DNA of 64,000 nucleotides from JAOUGY01 sp963825585 (GCA_963825585.1 CAWGTX010000004.1:158492-222491), one strand, 5' to 3'; counted from the first letter of the stretch, positions 27,029 through 36,133 are shown. Notes: a model not told the origin generated them from the sequence alone. Made by a program: numbers and translations.

Positions 27029-28549
27029 GTGAAGCTCGAACTGAAGGGCATCACCAAGCGATTCCCCGGAGTGCTTGCCAACGATCAGGTCGATCTGACC
27101 GTTGAATCGGGTGAGATCCTGTGTCTGCTCGGAGAGAACGGCGCCGGCAAGTCCACCCTCATGAACATCCTCTACGGGCTGTATTCGGCCGATGAGGGCG
27201 AGATCCTCGTCGACGGGGTGTCCCGCTCCTTCTCGAGTCCGCACGACGCCATCGACGCCGGCATCGGCATGGTCCACCAGCATTTCATGCTCGTCCCCGT
27301 GTTCACGGTGATCGAGAACATCGTCCTCGGTGACGAGCCCACCCGCGGGCTTGGTGTGCTCGATCTTCGCCGAGGAAAGAAGCACCTGACCGAGATCTCC
27401 GACAAGTACGGGCTGAAGGTCGATCCGGACGCCATGGTCGAGGATCTTCCGGTGGGCATCCAGCAGCGGGTCGAGATCATCAAGGTGCTGTTCCGGGAGG
27501 CCGAGATCCTGGTGCTGGACGAACCGACCGCGGTGCTCACCCCCCAGGAAGTCGAGGAGCTCTTCGCCATCCTGCGCGGGCTCAAGGAGGCGGGCAAAGG
27601 CATCGTCTTCATCACCCACAAGCTCAAAGAGGTCTTGGAGATCGCCGACCGGATCGCAGTTCTGCGACGGGGCAGGGTCGTCGGGACCGCCATTCCGGGG
27701 GAGACCGACGCCCAGCACCTGGCCGAGATGATGGTGGGCCGACCGGTCGATCTGGAGGTGGACAAGGAGCCTGCCCAGCCGGGCCAGCCGATGCTCGAGG
27801 TCTCCGATCTGGTGGTCCTCGACGACCGGGCCCAGACGATGGTGGATCGGGTCAGCCTCACGGTCCATACCGGGGAGATACTTGGTATTGCGGGTGTCCA
27901 GGGAAACGGTCAGACCGAACTGGTGGAGGCGCTCACGGGTCTGCGTACGCCGGTGGCCGGGGAGATCCGTATCGGGGGTGTGGACACCACCCACAAGTCG
28001 CCCCGCTGGATCCATTCCCACGGTGTGGCCCATGTTCCCGAGGACCGACAGCGTATGGGCCTGGTTCTGCAGTTCACCGTCGCCGAGAACATGGTGCTCG
28101 ATTCGTACTACTCCGACGACTTCTCCTCGAAGGTGGTGATGCGCTGGGACGACGTCACCACACGGGCCGAGCAACTGGTCGAGCAGTTCGACGTACGTAC
28201 CCCAGGCGTCGACGTGGCGGCCGGGAACCTCTCCGGCGGAAACCAGCAGAAGGTGATCGTCGCCCGCGAGTTCAGTCGGGATGTGAAGCTCATCATCGCC
28301 AGCCAACCCACCCGTGGCCTCGATGTCGGATCTATCGAGTACATCCACTCCCAGATGGTCAAGCAGCGTGACGCAGGTGCAGCGGTCTTGGTTGTCTCAA
28401 CCGAGCTCGACGAGATCCTGGCCCTTTCGGATCGGATCGCCGTCATGTTCGACGGCAGGGTGGTGGCGGTTCTCGACCGTGACGAAACCGACGCCACGGA
28501 CCTGGGCCTGTACATGGCTGGACACAAGACTGCCGAGGTGCAGCCGTGA
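27029..28549 (+). CDS. ABC nucleoside importer, duplicated ATPase subunit
   Basis: A 506-residue protein with two ATP-binding cassettes in tandem, as in NupA/YufO and sugar importers such as RbsA. Cassette 1 has Walker A GENGAGKST (near 36), a Q-loop MVHQHFML, a poor signature LPVGIQQR and Walker B LVLDEPTAVLT. Cassette 2 has a divergent Walker A, GVQGNGQTEL (near 290), a good signature LSGGNQQK (near 398) and Walker B-like LIIASQPTRGLD. The asymmetry is normal for this family. GTG at 27029 has only a weak ribosome site. It is co-transcribed with the two permease genes, overlapping the first by GTGA. Confidence 0.93.
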   Translation: MKLELKGITKRFPGVLANDQVDLTVESGEILCLLGENGAGKSTLMNILYGLYSADEGEILVDGVSRSFSSPHDAIDAGIGMVHQHFMLVPVFTVIENIVLGDEPTRGLGVLDLRRGKKHLTEISDKYGLKVDPDAMVEDLPVGIQQRVEIIKVLFREAEILVLDEPTAVLTPQEVEELFAILRGLKEAGKGIVFITHKLKEVLEIADRIAVLRRGRVVGTAIPGETDAQHLAEMMVGRPVDLEVDKEPAQPGQPMLEVSDLVVLDDRAQTMVDRVSLTVHTGEILGIAGVQGNGQTELVEALTGLRTPVAGEIRIGGVDTTHKSPRWIHSHGVAHVPEDRQRMGLVLQFTVAENMVLDSYYSDDFSSKVVMRWDDVTTRAEQLVEQFDVRTPGVDVAAGNLSGGNQQKVIVAREFSRDVKLIIASQPTRGLDVGSIEYIHSQMVKQRDAGAAVLVVSTELDEILALSDRIAVMFDGRVVAVLDRDETDATDLGLYMAGHKTAEVQP

Positions 28550-29754
28550 CCGTCGAGACACCCGAGCCCACCAATCCTGTGAAGGACACAGAGAAGCCGA
28601 CGGTGAAACCGTCGTTCTTCCGTCGCCTGGTGGGCGCCGATGCCGATCTGAACGAGGTGCTGCTGCTCCCGGTGCTCGCCGTGGTCACGGCGCTCATCCT
28701 GGGAGCCTTCGTGATCGTCCTCACCGATCCGGAGCTGTGGCGGTTGTTCCGCTCCGACGGGTTCGGGCCGTGGATAGGCGAGTCGCTCGGAGCGGTGGGT
28801 GGCGCCTATGCCGGTTTGTTCGAAGGCTCGTTCGGATCGCTCAACGCCGTGTCCGAGACGCTCGTGTCGGCTTCTCCGGTCATTCTGGCCGGGTTGTCGG
28901 TGGCGGTCGGCTTCCGTGCCGGTCTCTTCAACATCGGTGGCGAGGGTCAGGTGCTGGTTGGTGGCCTGCTCGCCGCAATCGTCGGATTCCGGTTCACCGG
29001 TCTTCCGTTCCCCATCCACTTGCTGGCCGCACTCATCGCCGGGATCGTCGGTGGAGCGGTTTGGGGTGGTATCGCCGGTCTGCTCAAGGCTCGCACCGGC
29101 GCCAACGAGGTCATCACCACCATCATGCTCAACTTCATCGCCTCATTCGGGCTGGTCTGGGTGCTTAAGACCGACTTCGTCAGGGTCCCCGACCGCAGTG
29201 ATCCCATCTCGAAGACCGTCGCCGAGTCGGCCCGGCTTCCCAAGTTGGCCGGCTTCGTCGACGGGAACCTGCGGGTCCACGCCGGCATCATCCTGGCCTT
29301 GGTGATGGCCTGGTTCGTTTGGTGGCTGTTGTTCCGGTCGACCATCGGCTACCAGTTCCGGGCGGTGGGCTACAACCCCTCGGCGGCCCGCTACGGCGGT
29401 ATGCGGGTCGAGGTCTTGTACGTGGCGGTGATGGGCGTGGCGGGTGGCCTGGCCGGCATGGCCGGCGCCGACACGGTGCTCGGGGTGCTGTATCGCGGGA
29501 CGCCGGGCTTCTCGGCAGGGCTCGGCTTCGACGCCATCGGATTGGCCCTGCTCGGGCGCTCCCATCCGGCGGGCGTCGTGCTGGCGGGATTGCTGTTCGG
29601 CGCCCTCGAGGCCGGCGGTCGGCAGATGCAGGTCGCCACCAGCGTGCCCATCGACCTGGTCCAGATCGTCCAGGCGCTCGTGATCGTGTTCATCGCCGCT
29701 CCGGCCCTGGTCAAGTCGTTGTACCGGCTCGGAAGGAAGGGGGCGGAGACATGA
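28546..29754 (+). CDS. ABC nucleoside importer permease 1
   Basis: A 402-residue inner-membrane permease of the NupP/YufP type (BPD_transp_2 family), which pairs with the second permease to form the nucleoside channel. A hydrophilic amino tail of about 40 residues precedes eight to ten membrane helices. The family segments ASPVILAGLSVAVGFRAGLF, NIGGEGQ and the conserved carboxyl NPSAARYGGM are visible. GTG start overlaps the ATPase stop, and its stop overlaps the next ATG, so all three genes are translationally coupled. Confidence 0.92.
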   Translation: MTVETPEPTNPVKDTEKPTVKPSFFRRLVGADADLNEVLLLPVLAVVTALILGAFVIVLTDPELWRLFRSDGFGPWIGESLGAVGGAYAGLFEGSFGSLNAVSETLVSASPVILAGLSVAVGFRAGLFNIGGEGQVLVGGLLAAIVGFRFTGLPFPIHLLAALIAGIVGGAVWGGIAGLLKARTGANEVITTIMLNFIASFGLVWVLKTDFVRVPDRSDPISKTVAESARLPKLAGFVDGNLRVHAGIILALVMAWFVWWLLFRSTIGYQFRAVGYNPSAARYGGMRVEVLYVAVMGVAGGLAGMAGADTVLGVLYRGTPGFSAGLGFDAIGLALLGRSHPAGVVLAGLLFGALEAGGRQMQVATSVPIDLVQIVQALVIVFIAAPALVKSLYRLGRKGAET

Positions 29755-31022
29755 CGGTGGTCACTACCCGGGTGGCACCGGTTCAGTCTCCGAAGGAGCT
29801 TCGTCGTGCACGCGTGCTCGGCATCTTCTACCTGGTGATGGCTGCGGTCACATACCTGGTGTTCAACCGTGGCGTCGAGGCCGGGTCGGAGGCATCGTTC
29901 GGCATGTCGCTACCCCAGGACGCCATTCAGTTGCCGGACGCAGTGGTTCCAGTGCGCGGGTTCACCCTGTTCGTGGTGGTCCTCTTCGTCTTCCTGGCGG
30001 CCGCACAGCTGACCCGCGGGTTCGGGAAGAAGGCCAATGTGATCCTGGGGGCCGCCCTCGGCGTGTTCGCCCTGGCCTTCCTGGCGTGGGCGGCGGCCGA
30101 TGGCAGTTTCAACATGATCGGCATGCTCAATTCGATGGTGCTGCGGGCCGTCCCGATTTGCCTGGGCGCACTGGCTGGCGTCCTCTGTGAGCGGGTCGGT
30201 GTGATCAACATCGCCATCGAAGGCATGATGCTGATGGGCGCATTTGTTGGCGTGGTGCTTGCCTCGGCAACCGGAAGCCTGACCGTGGGTGTGATCTCGG
30301 CTCTGCTCTCGGGGCTCGTCCTTGCCTGGGTGCTCGGAGTGCTGGCCATCAGGTACCGGGTCGATCAGATCATCATCGGCGTGTTCATCAACATCTTCGC
30401 CCTCGGCCTCACGTCGTTCCTGACCTCCCGGATCCTGGTGAACATCCCCGACCTGAACAACAGCCCCCGTGCTCAGCCGATCGCGCTACCGGTGCTGGCC
30501 GACATCCCGGTCATCGGCCCGGTGCTGTTCAACAACAACATCTTCGTGTACGCCATGTTCGTCCTGGTCGCGCTCCTGCAGTGGGCACTGTTCCGGACAC
30601 GTTGGGGTCTGCGGGCCCGGTCGGTGGGCGAAAAACCGAAGGCCGCCGACACCCTCGGGATCAACGTGTTCCGCACCCGGTACCGCAACGTCATGTTCGG
30701 CGGGATGATGGCCGGACTGGGTGGGGCGTTCTTCACGTTGGGCTCGGTCGGCCGATTCGACGAGAACATGACCGCCGGGCGCGGGTTCATCGGTCTCGCC
30801 GCCATGATCTTCGGCCGCTACCACCCGGTGGGTGCGTTGGGTGCCGCCCTGGTGTTCGGGTTCGCCGACTCGCTCCAACAGAAGCTCGCCATCCTCAGCA
30901 CACCGATCCCGTCCGAGTTCCTGCTGATGGCCCCGTACATCGTCACCATCGTCGTCGTCGCCGGCCTCGTGGGCCGCACCAGGATCCCCGCCGCCGACGG
31001 CCAGCCGTATGTGAAAGAGTGA
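29751..31022 (+). CDS. ABC nucleoside importer permease 2
   Basis: A 423-residue inner-membrane permease of the NupQ/YufQ type. After an amino-terminal stretch with two extra helices (about 28-95), the family core begins with LCERVGVINIAIEGMMLMGA (near 145) and continues through VDQIIIGVFINIFALG and a carboxyl half with RTRYRNVMFGGMMAGLGGA. The first permease has the matching motif GLFNIGGEGQ. ATG at 29751 shares ATGA with the preceding stop; a much longer open frame upstream is out of frame with permease 1. It is the last gene of the operon and ends before a heptamer element. Confidence 0.92.
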   Translation: MTVVTTRVAPVQSPKELRRARVLGIFYLVMAAVTYLVFNRGVEAGSEASFGMSLPQDAIQLPDAVVPVRGFTLFVVVLFVFLAAAQLTRGFGKKANVILGAALGVFALAFLAWAAADGSFNMIGMLNSMVLRAVPICLGALAGVLCERVGVINIAIEGMMLMGAFVGVVLASATGSLTVGVISALLSGLVLAWVLGVLAIRYRVDQIIIGVFINIFALGLTSFLTSRILVNIPDLNNSPRAQPIALPVLADIPVIGPVLFNNNIFVYAMFVLVALLQWALFRTRWGLRARSVGEKPKAADTLGINVFRTRYRNVMFGGMMAGLGGAFFTLGSVGRFDENMTAGRGFIGLAAMIFGRYHPVGALGAALVFGFADSLQQKLAILSTPIPSEFLLMAPYIVTIVVVAGLVGRTRIPAADGQPYVKE

Positions 31023-31053
31023 CGACCGTTGGCCGAACTGCCGCGTGTTGCGG

Positions 31054-31199
31054 TAGAACGTACAACGTAGAACGTACAACGTACCCTGGACCGCGTCGGA
31101 CGTCCCCGCATGGCCGAGCCATAGGTTCACACGATCGGCTCTACTCGTCGACGCGCACACGCGACGTTCGGTTACGTTCTCGTTTACGTTCTACGTTCT
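31054..31199. repeat. Inverted pair of GTAGAAC/GTACAAC arrays upstream of the P450 gene
   Basis: The left arm (31054-31081) alternates GTAGAAC and GTACAAC twice. The right arm (31174-31199) has three ACGTTCT units with a 5-base interruption, approximately complementary to the left arm. The 92-base core contains no gene. The same words form the element before clpC. The right arm ends 17 bases before the proposed P450 start. Confidence 0.85.
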
Positions 31200-31216
31200 A
31201 CCAGTCCCAGAAGGCC

Positions 31217-32449
31217 TTGAGCGTCCACCCCGTGTTCGACCCCTACGCCCCCGACTTCATCTCCGACCCGTATCCCACCTACGTACGGCTGCGATCTGAG
31301 TCGCCGGTGTTTTTCGACGAGCAGTGGGGCGTGACCTTCTTCACCCGTCACGCCGATGTGTCGGCGATCCTGAGGGACCGGCGGTTCGGACGCGATGTGC
31401 GCCATGCGGTCCCGATGGACGAGGTGGACCCGGAGGTGTTCGGTCGGATCTATCCATCCGAGTACCCCACATGGACCCGCCTGATCCGTGATTCGTTCAT
31501 CGACCTGGAGCCGCCACGCCACACCCGGATTCGGCGTCTGGTGCAGCATGCCTTCACCCGACGAGCGTCGGAGACATATCGCGACAGGATCGTCGACACC
31601 GCGTCGCGGGCGCTCGATCGGGCGATGGAGGTCGGGTCGATGGACGCCATCGCCGACTTCGCCACCCCGATCCCGCTGACGATGATCGCCGAGCTGCTCG
31701 GTGTTCCCGCTGCCGACCAGCCCCAACTGGTCGAGTGGAGTCACGCCAGTGTCAGAGTCTTCGACGAGGCGTGTACGCCCGAGGAGGGCCAACGGGCGGA
31801 ACAGGCGATGATCGACTTCCAGGACTATGTGGGTGGTCTGTTGGACCGCCACCGGCATCACCCGATCGAGAACCTGACCAGCGCGCTGCTGGCGGCCGAG
31901 GTCGACGGGGACCGGCTGAGCGAGGAGGAGTTGGTGGCGACCTGCATTCTCACGCTCAACGCAGGACACGAAGCCACCGTTCAGGCGATCGGTAACGCCC
32001 TGCTGGCTCTCGGCGCGCATCCGGGGGCCTATGCGGCGCTGCGGGCCAACCCCGGGCTCGTGGGGAGCGCTGCCGATGAACTGCTTCGGTTCGACACGCC
32101 GTTGCAGATGTTCGAACGGTGGGTGCTCGACGACCTCGACTGGAATGGCGTTGCCCTCCGCAGGGGTACGAAGGTCGGTCTACTGTTCGGGTCTGCCAAC
32201 CGGGACGAGGCGCGTTTCGACCGGGCCGAGGATCTGCTTCTGGATCGGGTCGACAACCCCCATGTGTCCTTCGGCGGAGGAATCCACTTCTGCGTGGGGG
32301 CACCTCTCGCCAAGGTGGAGATGGAGGTCGCTCTCGCTCTGTTCGCCGCCCGGGTCGGGACGTTTCATGTGGCCGGAGGGCCGCCGGAGCGCGTCCCCAG
32401 TCTGGTCTTCCGCGGTGTCCGCCGTCTACCTCTGGAGCTCGGCGTGTGA
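31217..32449 (+). CDS. Cytochrome P450
   Basis: A soluble bacterial class I P450 of about 410 residues. The opening DPYAPDFISDPYPTYVRLR is typical. The I-helix oxygen-binding motif is NAGHEATV (near 243), where most family members have AGHETT, and the heme loop is FGGGIHFCVGAPLAK with the proximal Cys near 361. The meander and ExxR region (AADELLRFDTP, Glu near 294) are present. The start is unsure: TTG at 31217 has AAGG just upstream, while GTG at 31232 gives MFDPYAP. No ferredoxin gene is adjacent. The substrate cannot be predicted; proximity to the nucleoside operon is probably incidental. Confidence 0.9.
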   Translation: MSVHPVFDPYAPDFISDPYPTYVRLRSESPVFFDEQWGVTFFTRHADVSAILRDRRFGRDVRHAVPMDEVDPEVFGRIYPSEYPTWTRLIRDSFIDLEPPRHTRIRRLVQHAFTRRASETYRDRIVDTASRALDRAMEVGSMDAIADFATPIPLTMIAELLGVPAADQPQLVEWSHASVRVFDEACTPEEGQRAEQAMIDFQDYVGGLLDRHRHHPIENLTSALLAAEVDGDRLSEEELVATCILTLNAGHEATVQAIGNALLALGAHPGAYAALRANPGLVGSAADELLRFDTPLQMFERWVLDDLDWNGVALRRGTKVGLLFGSANRDEARFDRAEDLLLDRVDNPHVSFGGGIHFCVGAPLAKVEMEVALALFAARVGTFHVAGGPPERVPSLVFRGVRRLPLELGV

Positions 32450-32470
32450 GTCCGCCACCGTTCCCGGCGG

Positions 32471-33460
32471 TCAGCCGCCTGCGGTCGTCTCCGTGGTGTC
32501 GCCGGTCACCGTGGCGGGTGTGGTCGGCGCAGCACCGACTCCGGCCGGGTTGCCCAGAACCTCGATCTCCGCGATGGCCAAGTCCTCGAATACGTTGCCG
32601 CCCACGTCGGTTGCGCCGTACTCGGCGGTGATCTCGATCACCAGCTCGAAGGTCGGCAACGAGACGTAGGGGATGACCTGGAGGCCCGGCTCGTTCTCGA
32701 GGTCGGTCGGGAGGGGGATCTCGGTGTCGTCGGCGATCGAGACCCGCGCCACCTTGTAGTTCTGGGCGTAGCGGTCCGGGTCCTCGATGTTCGACCACAG
32801 GATCGAGCGGATGGAGACCTGCTCGGCGAACTTCAGGGTGATGGTGGGGTTCCCGGCTCCCGCCTCGAGACCGACCCAATTGAACTGGAATTCGCCTTGT
32901 CGGGAGGCGTCACCGTCGATGAGGTTGGAGCACTCGAACCCGGCGATCGCCTCCAGCTCCAGCGTTCCCAACCGGCACTCCACGGCGATCACGCTGAGAG
33001 AGACCGGCTCCACCCGGGGGGCGGTGGTGGTGGTCGAAGCCCCCGCCTCGAGAGTGGTGGCGCTGGGACCGTCCTCTCCGCCGAAGATGTTGACCACGAC
33101 CACGGCCAGGATCACGACGAGGAGTACGGCGCTGATTCCCAGGGCAGCACGGACTCCGGCGGTCGTCTGGACTGCCGGCCGTGGCGCCACGGGGAGCGCA
33201 CCCTGGCTCAGCCGGGCCCCACACTCCTCGCAATGGCGATTGGAAGCAGGGTTGGGAGCGCCGCACGACGGGCATTGGATCTCCTGACGGGGAATCCGGG
33301 TGGGGGCGGCGGGCTCGTCCGAGGGGGTGGCACCGAGAGAGAATTCCTCGAAGTCGCCTTCGCCGTCGTTCTGGAGCGGATCCACCCATGCACCACAGGT
33401 GGAACAGAACTGCTCGTCGGCGACGGCAGCACCGCAGTTGTCACAGATGTGTCCGGCCAT
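32471..33460 (-). CDS. Zinc-ribbon membrane protein with discoidin-like extracellular domain
   Basis: A 329-residue single-pass membrane protein. The cytoplasmic amino end has two zinc ribbons (CDNCG...FCSTCG, 6-22; CPSCG...HCEECG, 63-81). One membrane helix lies at about 105-127. After a Thr-rich linker the outer domain (150-300) has the pattern of NADase-type glycan-binding or F5/8 type C jelly rolls: LIDGDASRQGEFQFNW and IRSILWSN.....DRYAQNYKVARVSI. The carboxyl tail is Thr/Ala-rich. The ribbon-TM-discoidin plan is known in actinobacteria but its function is not established. It may bind a cell-surface glycan. It is convergent with the P450 gene, with only about 20 bases between stops. Confidence 0.72.
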   Translation of the reverse strand: MAGHICDNCGAAVADEQFCSTCGAWVDPLQNDGEGDFEEFSLGATPSDEPAAPTRIPRQEIQCPSCGAPNPASNRHCEECGARLSQGALPVAPRPAVQTTAGVRAALGISAVLLVVILAVVVVNIFGGEDGPSATTLEAGASTTTTAPRVEPVSLSVIAVECRLGTLELEAIAGFECSNLIDGDASRQGEFQFNWVGLEAGAGNPTITLKFAEQVSIRSILWSNIEDPDRYAQNYKVARVSIADDTEIPLPTDLENEPGLQVIPYVSLPTFELVIEITAEYGATDVGGNVFEDLAIAEIEVLGNPAGVGAAPTTPATVTGDTTETTAGG

Positions 33461-33482
33461 GTCGACTTTCTGAGGGGCGGGC

Positions 33483-33488
33483 TATTCT
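33483..33488 (+). promoter_or_regulatory. Candidate -10 element for a small membrane protein
   Basis: TATTCT nine bases before an ATG, implying a very short or absent leader. No convincing -35 hexamer. Confidence 0.3.
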
Positions 33489-33497
33489 GCCACGGCG

Positions 33498-33620
33498 ATG
33501 CACCTGTGGGCGATCAGACCAACCGAGACCTGGGGCGTCGGCTCGATCCTGGGAGCTGTGATCATCTTCGCCGTCGCCGGCTACCTCGTGTGGGTGCTGG
33601 CGAAGCGCTCGGCCGAATAG
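33498..33620 (+). CDS. Small single-pass membrane protein (40 aa)
   Basis: A short frame missed by length cut-offs. It begins MHLWAIRPTETWGVGS, has one hydrophobic helix (ILGAVIIFAVAGYLVWVLA) and ends KRSAE, a positive-inside topology. A possible -10 box (TATTCT) lies just upstream, and the radA promoter follows the stop. There is no Shine-Dalgarno sequence. No family was recognised; its conservation would have to be tested in relatives. Confidence 0.45.
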   Translation: MHLWAIRPTETWGVGSILGAVIIFAVAGYLVWVLAKRSAE

Positions 33621-33714
33621 CCACGCCGACCTCCCAGCGCTCCATGCTCCCGCCGTTTCCCGGTCGACCCGTGAGCCCGGGAACCCTCGGGACGTTTTCG
33701 TCTCACCGCCCCGA

Positions 33715-33720
33715 TACAGT
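33715..33720 (+). promoter_or_regulatory. Candidate leaderless radA promoter (-10)
   Basis: TACAGT ends six bases before the radA ATG, placing the transcription start at or next to the A of ATG. There is no ribosome site, which agrees with leaderless translation. Confidence 0.4.
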
Positions 33721-33726
33721 GCCCCG

Positions 33727-35025
33727 ATGGTCTACGCCTGCTCAGCCTGTGGGTACCAGGGCTCCAAGTGGATGGGGTTCTGCCCGCAGTGCAAGAACCC
33801 CCAGCCGCTCGTCGAAGAGATCCCCCGTGCGTCCCGGGCGAGGGTCACAGCTCCCACGCCGTTGCCGCTCACAAAGGTCGGAGGGGAGTCCTTCGATCGA
33901 CTGCTCACGGGGATCGGTGAGTTCGACCGGGTACTAGGGGGCGGACTGGTGTCGGGGTCGGTGGTGCTGGTGGGTGGCGAGCCGGGGGTGGGCAAGTCGA
34001 CCCTGCTCTTGCAGATGGCGGGCTCGTTGGCCGCGGCCGGCGCCCGGACACTCATCGCCACCGCCGAGGAGTCGGCTGAACAGGTCGCCATGCGTGCCTC
34101 GCGCCTGGGTGTGGTCGGCGACGAGGTGCTCCTGCTGGCAGACGACGATGTCGATCGGATCGTCGCCGCCACCGAGGATGCTCGGCCCGACGTGCTGATC
34201 GTCGACTCCGTGCAGACGGTGGGTGTGTCCGAGGTGAACTCGGCACCGGGGAGCGTGAGCCAGGTCCGCGAGAGCGCTGCGCGCCTGATCCGCCATGCCA
34301 AATCGACCGGAATTGCGACGATCCTGGTCGGCCACGTCAACAAGGAGGGCGGGCTGGCGGGTCCCAAGCTGCTCGAACACATGGTCGATGTGGTTCTGTC
34401 GCTCGAAGGAGACCCCGACCGGGGCTTCCGGGCCCTGCGCAGCTTCAAGAACCGCTATGGCGCCACCCACGTGGTCGCTCTGTTCGACATGCACAGCGAC
34501 GGCCTGATTGAGGTCGAGGACCCGTCGGCGGCCTTTCTCGCCGAATGGCAGTCCAACGTGTCGGGAACCATCGTGTTCCCGGCGGTGGAGGGTCGGCGGT
34601 CGGTGATGGTCGAAATCCAGGCGCTGGTGTCTCCCACCACGCTCGCCCAGCCACGGCGTTCCGTTCGCGGTGTCGAGGCCAGCCGCGTGCACCAGTTGCT
34701 GGCGGTGCTGGAGCGGCACTGCCGGATCAAGCTCTCCGATCAGGAGGTGTTCGTCAACGTGGTGGGCGGGTGGCGTATCGAAGAGCCTGCCTGTGACCTG
34801 TCGGTGGCGTTGGCCGTGGCTTCCTCGGCGCTGGACATCCCGCTCGGAACCACTGCCGCCTGGGGCGAGGTCGGCCTTGCCGGAGAAGTCCGGGCTGTGC
34901 CCTTCGAACTCCGCCGCCGTGAGGAGGCCCTCCGGGTGGGAGTGGAGCGGATCATCGCACCCGAGCCTGCGTCCAAGATGCGTCTCAGCGACGCCGTTCG
35001 GGGTGCCCTCGAGGCGCTGAGCTGA
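33727..35025 (+). CDS. radA: DNA repair protein RadA
   Basis: A 432-residue DnaB-like helicase that processes recombination intermediates. An amino-terminal zinc finger (CSACGYQGSKWMGFCPQC, residues 4-21) is followed by the RecA-like ATPase with Walker A GEPGVGKST (near 80), Walker B VLIVDSVQT, the RadA-specific FKNRYG motif (near 240) and a carboxyl Lon-like domain with the structural GWRIEEPA..DL region. The length is normal. No ribosome site precedes the ATG; a -10 box six bases upstream suggests leaderless expression. It is followed after 14 bases by disA, the usual actinobacterial partner. Confidence 0.97.
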   Translation: MVYACSACGYQGSKWMGFCPQCKNPQPLVEEIPRASRARVTAPTPLPLTKVGGESFDRLLTGIGEFDRVLGGGLVSGSVVLVGGEPGVGKSTLLLQMAGSLAAAGARTLIATAEESAEQVAMRASRLGVVGDEVLLLADDDVDRIVAATEDARPDVLIVDSVQTVGVSEVNSAPGSVSQVRESAARLIRHAKSTGIATILVGHVNKEGGLAGPKLLEHMVDVVLSLEGDPDRGFRALRSFKNRYGATHVVALFDMHSDGLIEVEDPSAAFLAEWQSNVSGTIVFPAVEGRRSVMVEIQALVSPTTLAQPRRSVRGVEASRVHQLLAVLERHCRIKLSDQEVFVNVVGGWRIEEPACDLSVALAVASSALDIPLGTTAAWGEVGLAGEVRAVPFELRRREEALRVGVERIIAPEPASKMRLSDAVRGALEALS

Positions 35026-35039
35026 TAGCCTGACGAGCC

Positions 35040-36101
35040 GTGGCAAGGAACAACTCCTCCACCCTCGAGACCCTCGAACGTCTGGCTCCGGGCACCGCCC
35101 TGAGGAACGGGATCGAACGCATCCTCCAGGCCGGCAAGGGGGCATTGATCGTGCTGGGCAGCGGCCCGGCCGTCGACGCCATCTCGAGCGGTGGCTTCGC
35201 ACTCCAAAAGGCCGCCTTCAGCTCTGCCCGTCTGGCCGAGCTGGCCAAGATGGACGGCGGGATCGTCCTCGATGCCCACGGTTCGCAGATCTTCGGCGCC
35301 AACGTCCACTTCGTGCCGGATTCGTCGATCCCCACCGACGAGACCGGGTCGCGCCATCGCACGGCCGAACGGGTGGCCAAGCAGACCAAGCTGCCCGTGG
35401 TCGCCGTCAGCGAGGGCCGCAGGGTTGCGACCCTCTACATCGACGGCGAGAAGATCGAACTGCCGAGTCCGGTGGCGATCGCGGCAAAGGTCAATCAGGA
35501 GCTCCAGAACCTCGACCGCCTCCGTCGCCAGCTCAATGAGGCCGAGACGCTGCTCACCAACCTCGAGGTGTCCGGTATGGCCACCTATCGGGCGGTGACC
35601 TCACTCATCCAACGCACCGAGCTGGTGAGACGGGTGGGCGTGTCGATCGAGCGCCTGGCGATCACGCTCGGAGACGAAGGTCGGCTCGCCACCGTCCAGA
35701 TCTCGGACCTGCTGCGTGGTGTCGAGCACACCCGGGATCTCACCCTCGCCGACTATGCGCCCAGCCGTCGCGATCTCGGCAAGGCGGTGTCGGCTCTCGA
35801 GGACCTGGGCGATCCCGACCTGGTCGACCCGATGAGGGTCGCCAAGGCGATCGGGTTGGGCGACCTCGAGCAACCGACGGCTCCGAGGGGTTATCGAGTC
35901 ATGTCGAAGGCGGGCCGCATCCCCGATCATGTTCGTGAGACGGCCGTCAAGCACTTCCAGTCCTTCGACCGGCTCACGGTCGCCTCTGTCGAAGAGCTCG
36001 AGAAGGTTGAAGGAGTCGGGGAGGTCCGGGCGCGACAGCTCCGTTACTACTTCGACCGCTTGCTCGCCGCCGCCGAAACCTGGTCCCCACAGGGCATCTG
36101 A
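35040..36101 (+). CDS. disA: DNA integrity scanning protein / diadenylate cyclase DisA
   Basis: A 353-residue protein that makes c-di-AMP while monitoring DNA. The DAC domain (about 10-145) carries the RHR motif (R105-H106-R107), but the catalytic DGA motif reads DGG (D72-G73-G74) here. The middle helical spine (150-280) and a carboxyl helix-hairpin-helix domain (VEELEKVEGVGEVRARQL, near 325) follow the standard plan. Start is GTG, 14 bases after the radA stop, within the same operon. The Asp for metal binding and the ATP-binding RHR are intact, so activity is likely; the Ala-to-Gly change is unusual and might affect it. Confidence 0.96.
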   Translation: MARNNSSTLETLERLAPGTALRNGIERILQAGKGALIVLGSGPAVDAISSGGFALQKAAFSSARLAELAKMDGGIVLDAHGSQIFGANVHFVPDSSIPTDETGSRHRTAERVAKQTKLPVVAVSEGRRVATLYIDGEKIELPSPVAIAAKVNQELQNLDRLRRQLNEAETLLTNLEVSGMATYRAVTSLIQRTELVRRVGVSIERLAITLGDEGRLATVQISDLLRGVEHTRDLTLADYAPSRRDLGKAVSALEDLGDPDLVDPMRVAKAIGLGDLEQPTAPRGYRVMSKAGRIPDHVRETAVKHFQSFDRLTVASVEELEKVEGVGEVRARQLRYYFDRLLAAAETWSPQGI

Positions 36102-36133
36102 GCCCGGCCGACGCCCTCACCTCGGAGGTCGGG

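Noticed and set aside
25472..28348. A 958-codon minus-strand open frame opposite the BMP and ABC ATPase genes
   Set aside because: It runs through the perfect GCTCGTC array and is complementary to well-defined transporter genes; no motif of its own.
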